DNA of 7,114 bases from Acidobacteriota bacterium (lineage in GTDB: Bacteria; Acidobacteriota; Terriglobia; UBA7540), in assembly GCA_021828245.1 (NCBI GenBank), contig JAKASC010000123.1:1-7114 (forward strand), in the 5' to 3' direction. Shown here in pieces: positions 6,073 through 7,114 of this stretch; position 1 is the first letter of the stretch, and each line of letters opens with the position of its first letter. The notes beneath the pieces are model-generated. The model saw only the letters and a list, made by a program, of their open reading frames with translations. It did not search any database and was not told the origin of the DNA. The translations under genes were made by a program, and so were the position numbers.

Positions 6073-7114
6073 AGGGTGCGGACAGCGAGCGACGGACGAA
6101 GGGCCGCGCCATCAGCGCTGGCAGCCAGGTTGGCGCGGGTCTCCTGGTGCTGTCCATGCTGATGGGCGCGCTGCTCGCCTTGCCCCTGCGGGCGCAAGTC
6201 GGCTCCTCGCAGCGGCGCGTTCGTCCGAGCGAGACCCGGAAGCCTCTCCGTGCTTTGCCGCCGCTCGGCAGCGCTCAGGCGAGAGCGAACGCGCTTTTGG
6301 AAGAAGGGGTCGCGTATCAACAAGAGGGCAACATTGCGGCTGCCATCAATAAGTTTCGACAGGCCATTCAAGCGAACCCCAATTGGGCGCGAGCTTACGT
6401 GGCGCTGGGCGGGGCGCTGGACCGCAATCACGACCTCGCAGGAGCGATGGCCGAGTATCGGGAGGCTTTGCGCCTTGATCCCCGGGATGCGCTCGCGCAC
6501 CTCGACCTCGGCATGGCGCTGCGACGGCAAGGGCACATTCGCCAGGCGCTCGGTCAGTTGGCGAAAGCGGTGGACCTTGCCCCTGAAAGCGCGACCGTCC
6601 ACAACGAGTTTGGCCTGGCCTTGGCGCTCGACGGAGATTTACACACGGCGACGCAACAGTTTCGCGTTGCCCTCATGCTGAAGCCGGACTGGGCGGCGGC
6701 ACGCAACAACTTGGGCAACGCCCTGGCGCTCAGCGGCCAGTTGGATCAGGCTGTGCGGCAGTATCGCCGTGCTATTCAGCTAGATCCTCATTGGGCCGAA
6801 CCGCACAACAATTTGGGAAACGCGCTTCGCGATTTGGGGGAAGTGACGCAAGCCGAGGCGGAATACCAAAGGGCGATTGGCCTGGACCCAGGCTACGCCG
6901 CTGCGTATAACAATTTAGGCCTCACCTTAAAATTGAACGGCAATCTGGAAGGCGCCATCGCCGATTATCAAAAGGCGGTGCAGTTGAAGCCCAATTACAC
7001 GGCCGCGCACAGCAACTTGGCGGCGGCCTACTATCAAAAAGGGGAGTGGGCCCTGGCGATTCAACAGTACCGCGACGTGTTGCGCGTGTCGCCGAGGATG
7101 GCGAGCGGCCACTT
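6069..7114 (+). CDS. Secreted or membrane-anchored TPR repeat protein (runs off the window end)
   Basis: The open frame runs 348 codons with no stop and is cut by the window edge. A basic n-region (SERRTKGR) leads into a hydrophobic segment at about 21-40 (VGAGLLVLSMLMGALLALPL), and L-R-A before Gln43 is a possible signal peptidase site; an uncleaved anchor is the alternative. After a Pro/Arg-rich linker, TPR 1 spans about 74-105. Seven further 34-residue repeats then run without gaps from 106 to 343. Each has the usual pattern with G at position 8, A at 20 and a final P, as in AAAYNNLGLTLKLNGNLEGA and AEPHNNLGNAL. Several repeats carry the N-N-L-G form seen in long superhelical TPR arrays such as those of O-GlcNAc transferases, but no catalytic domain is visible here. 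TPRs bind peptides or partner proteins; the partner is unknown. The ATG overlaps the gatB stop (ATGA), so the two genes probably share an mRNA. Confidence 0.9.
   Translation, partial: MKGADSERRTKGRAISAGSQVGAGLLVLSMLMGALLALPLRAQVGSSQRRVRPSETRKPLRALPPLGSAQARANALLEEGVAYQQEGNIAAAINKFRQAIQANPNWARAYVALGGALDRNHDLAGAMAEYREALRLDPRDALAHLDLGMALRRQGHIRQALGQLAKAVDLAPESATVHNEFGLALALDGDLHTATQQFRVALMLKPDWAAARNNLGNALALSGQLDQAVRQYRRAIQLDPHWAEPHNNLGNALRDLGEVTQAEAEYQRAIGLDPGYAAAYNNLGLTLKLNGNLEGAIADYQKAVQLKPNYTAAHSNLAAAYYQKGEWALAIQQYRDVLRVSPRMASGH

Noticed and set aside
5697..6602. A 301-codon minus-strand open frame across the gatB/TPR junction
   Set aside because: It overlaps two well-supported genes on the other strand. 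Its Ser/Arg/Pro-rich translation looks like an antisense reading and has no ribosome site of note.
6250..6681. A 143-codon plus-strand frame starting within the last TPR gene
   Set aside because: It is a shifted reading of the TPR repeats; the correct frame from 6069 is open to the window end and gives clean TPRs.

Overview
The window looks like a piece of an Acidobacteriota chromosome, possibly from an environmental or metagenomic genome. It is GC-rich, its genes encode exported multi-domain proteins, and the C-terminal domain of the 677-residue protein (Q-N-F-Q-x-T-I, then G-Y-M-L-T-S-G-F and R-Y-L-G-R-Q blocks) is a type I associate with that phylum. This assignment rests on recognising protein style and has not been tested by a search.

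Layout. (1) Positions 1-1006, minus strand: the N-terminal 335 codons of a family GH38 alpha-mannosidase. It has a GTG start, a strong Shine-Dalgarno and a twin-arginine-like leader; the rest lies beyond position 1. (2) 1007-1263: a 257-bp non-coding gap holding an AT-rich patch and the leader of the mannosidase gene. (3) 1264-2262, minus: a complete 332-residue exported protein with an SH3-like domain and an unassigned beta-rich C-terminus. (4) 2263-2435: a divergent promoter region with a perfect 7-bp inverted repeat and a good core promoter facing the minus gene. (5) 2436-4469, plus: a 677-residue exported protein with a carboxypeptidase-regulatory-like beta domain, TPR-like helices starting with a CxxC, and the C-terminal domain mentioned above. 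(6) 4470-4599: a leader with a perfect TATAAT box. (7) 4600-6072, plus: gatB, subunit B of the Asp-tRNA(Asn)/Glu-tRNA(Gln) amidotransferase. (8) 6069-7114, plus: a secreted protein with at least eight consecutive TPR repeats, overlapping gatB by ATGA and cut by the window end.

How they fit together. gatB is the only clear housekeeping gene; its partners gatA and gatC are not here. The TPR gene behind it is probably co-transcribed and translationally coupled. The other genes encode envelope or periplasmic proteins: one glycoside-degrading enzyme and three proteins with protein- or wall-interaction modules (SH3-like and TPR). No mobile element, CRISPR array, tRNA or rRNA was seen. I did not find a convincing new multi-gene system. 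The points most worth a second look are the divergent regulatory region at 2263-2435, the exported TPR protein with its CxxC, and the coupling of gatB to a secreted TPR protein.
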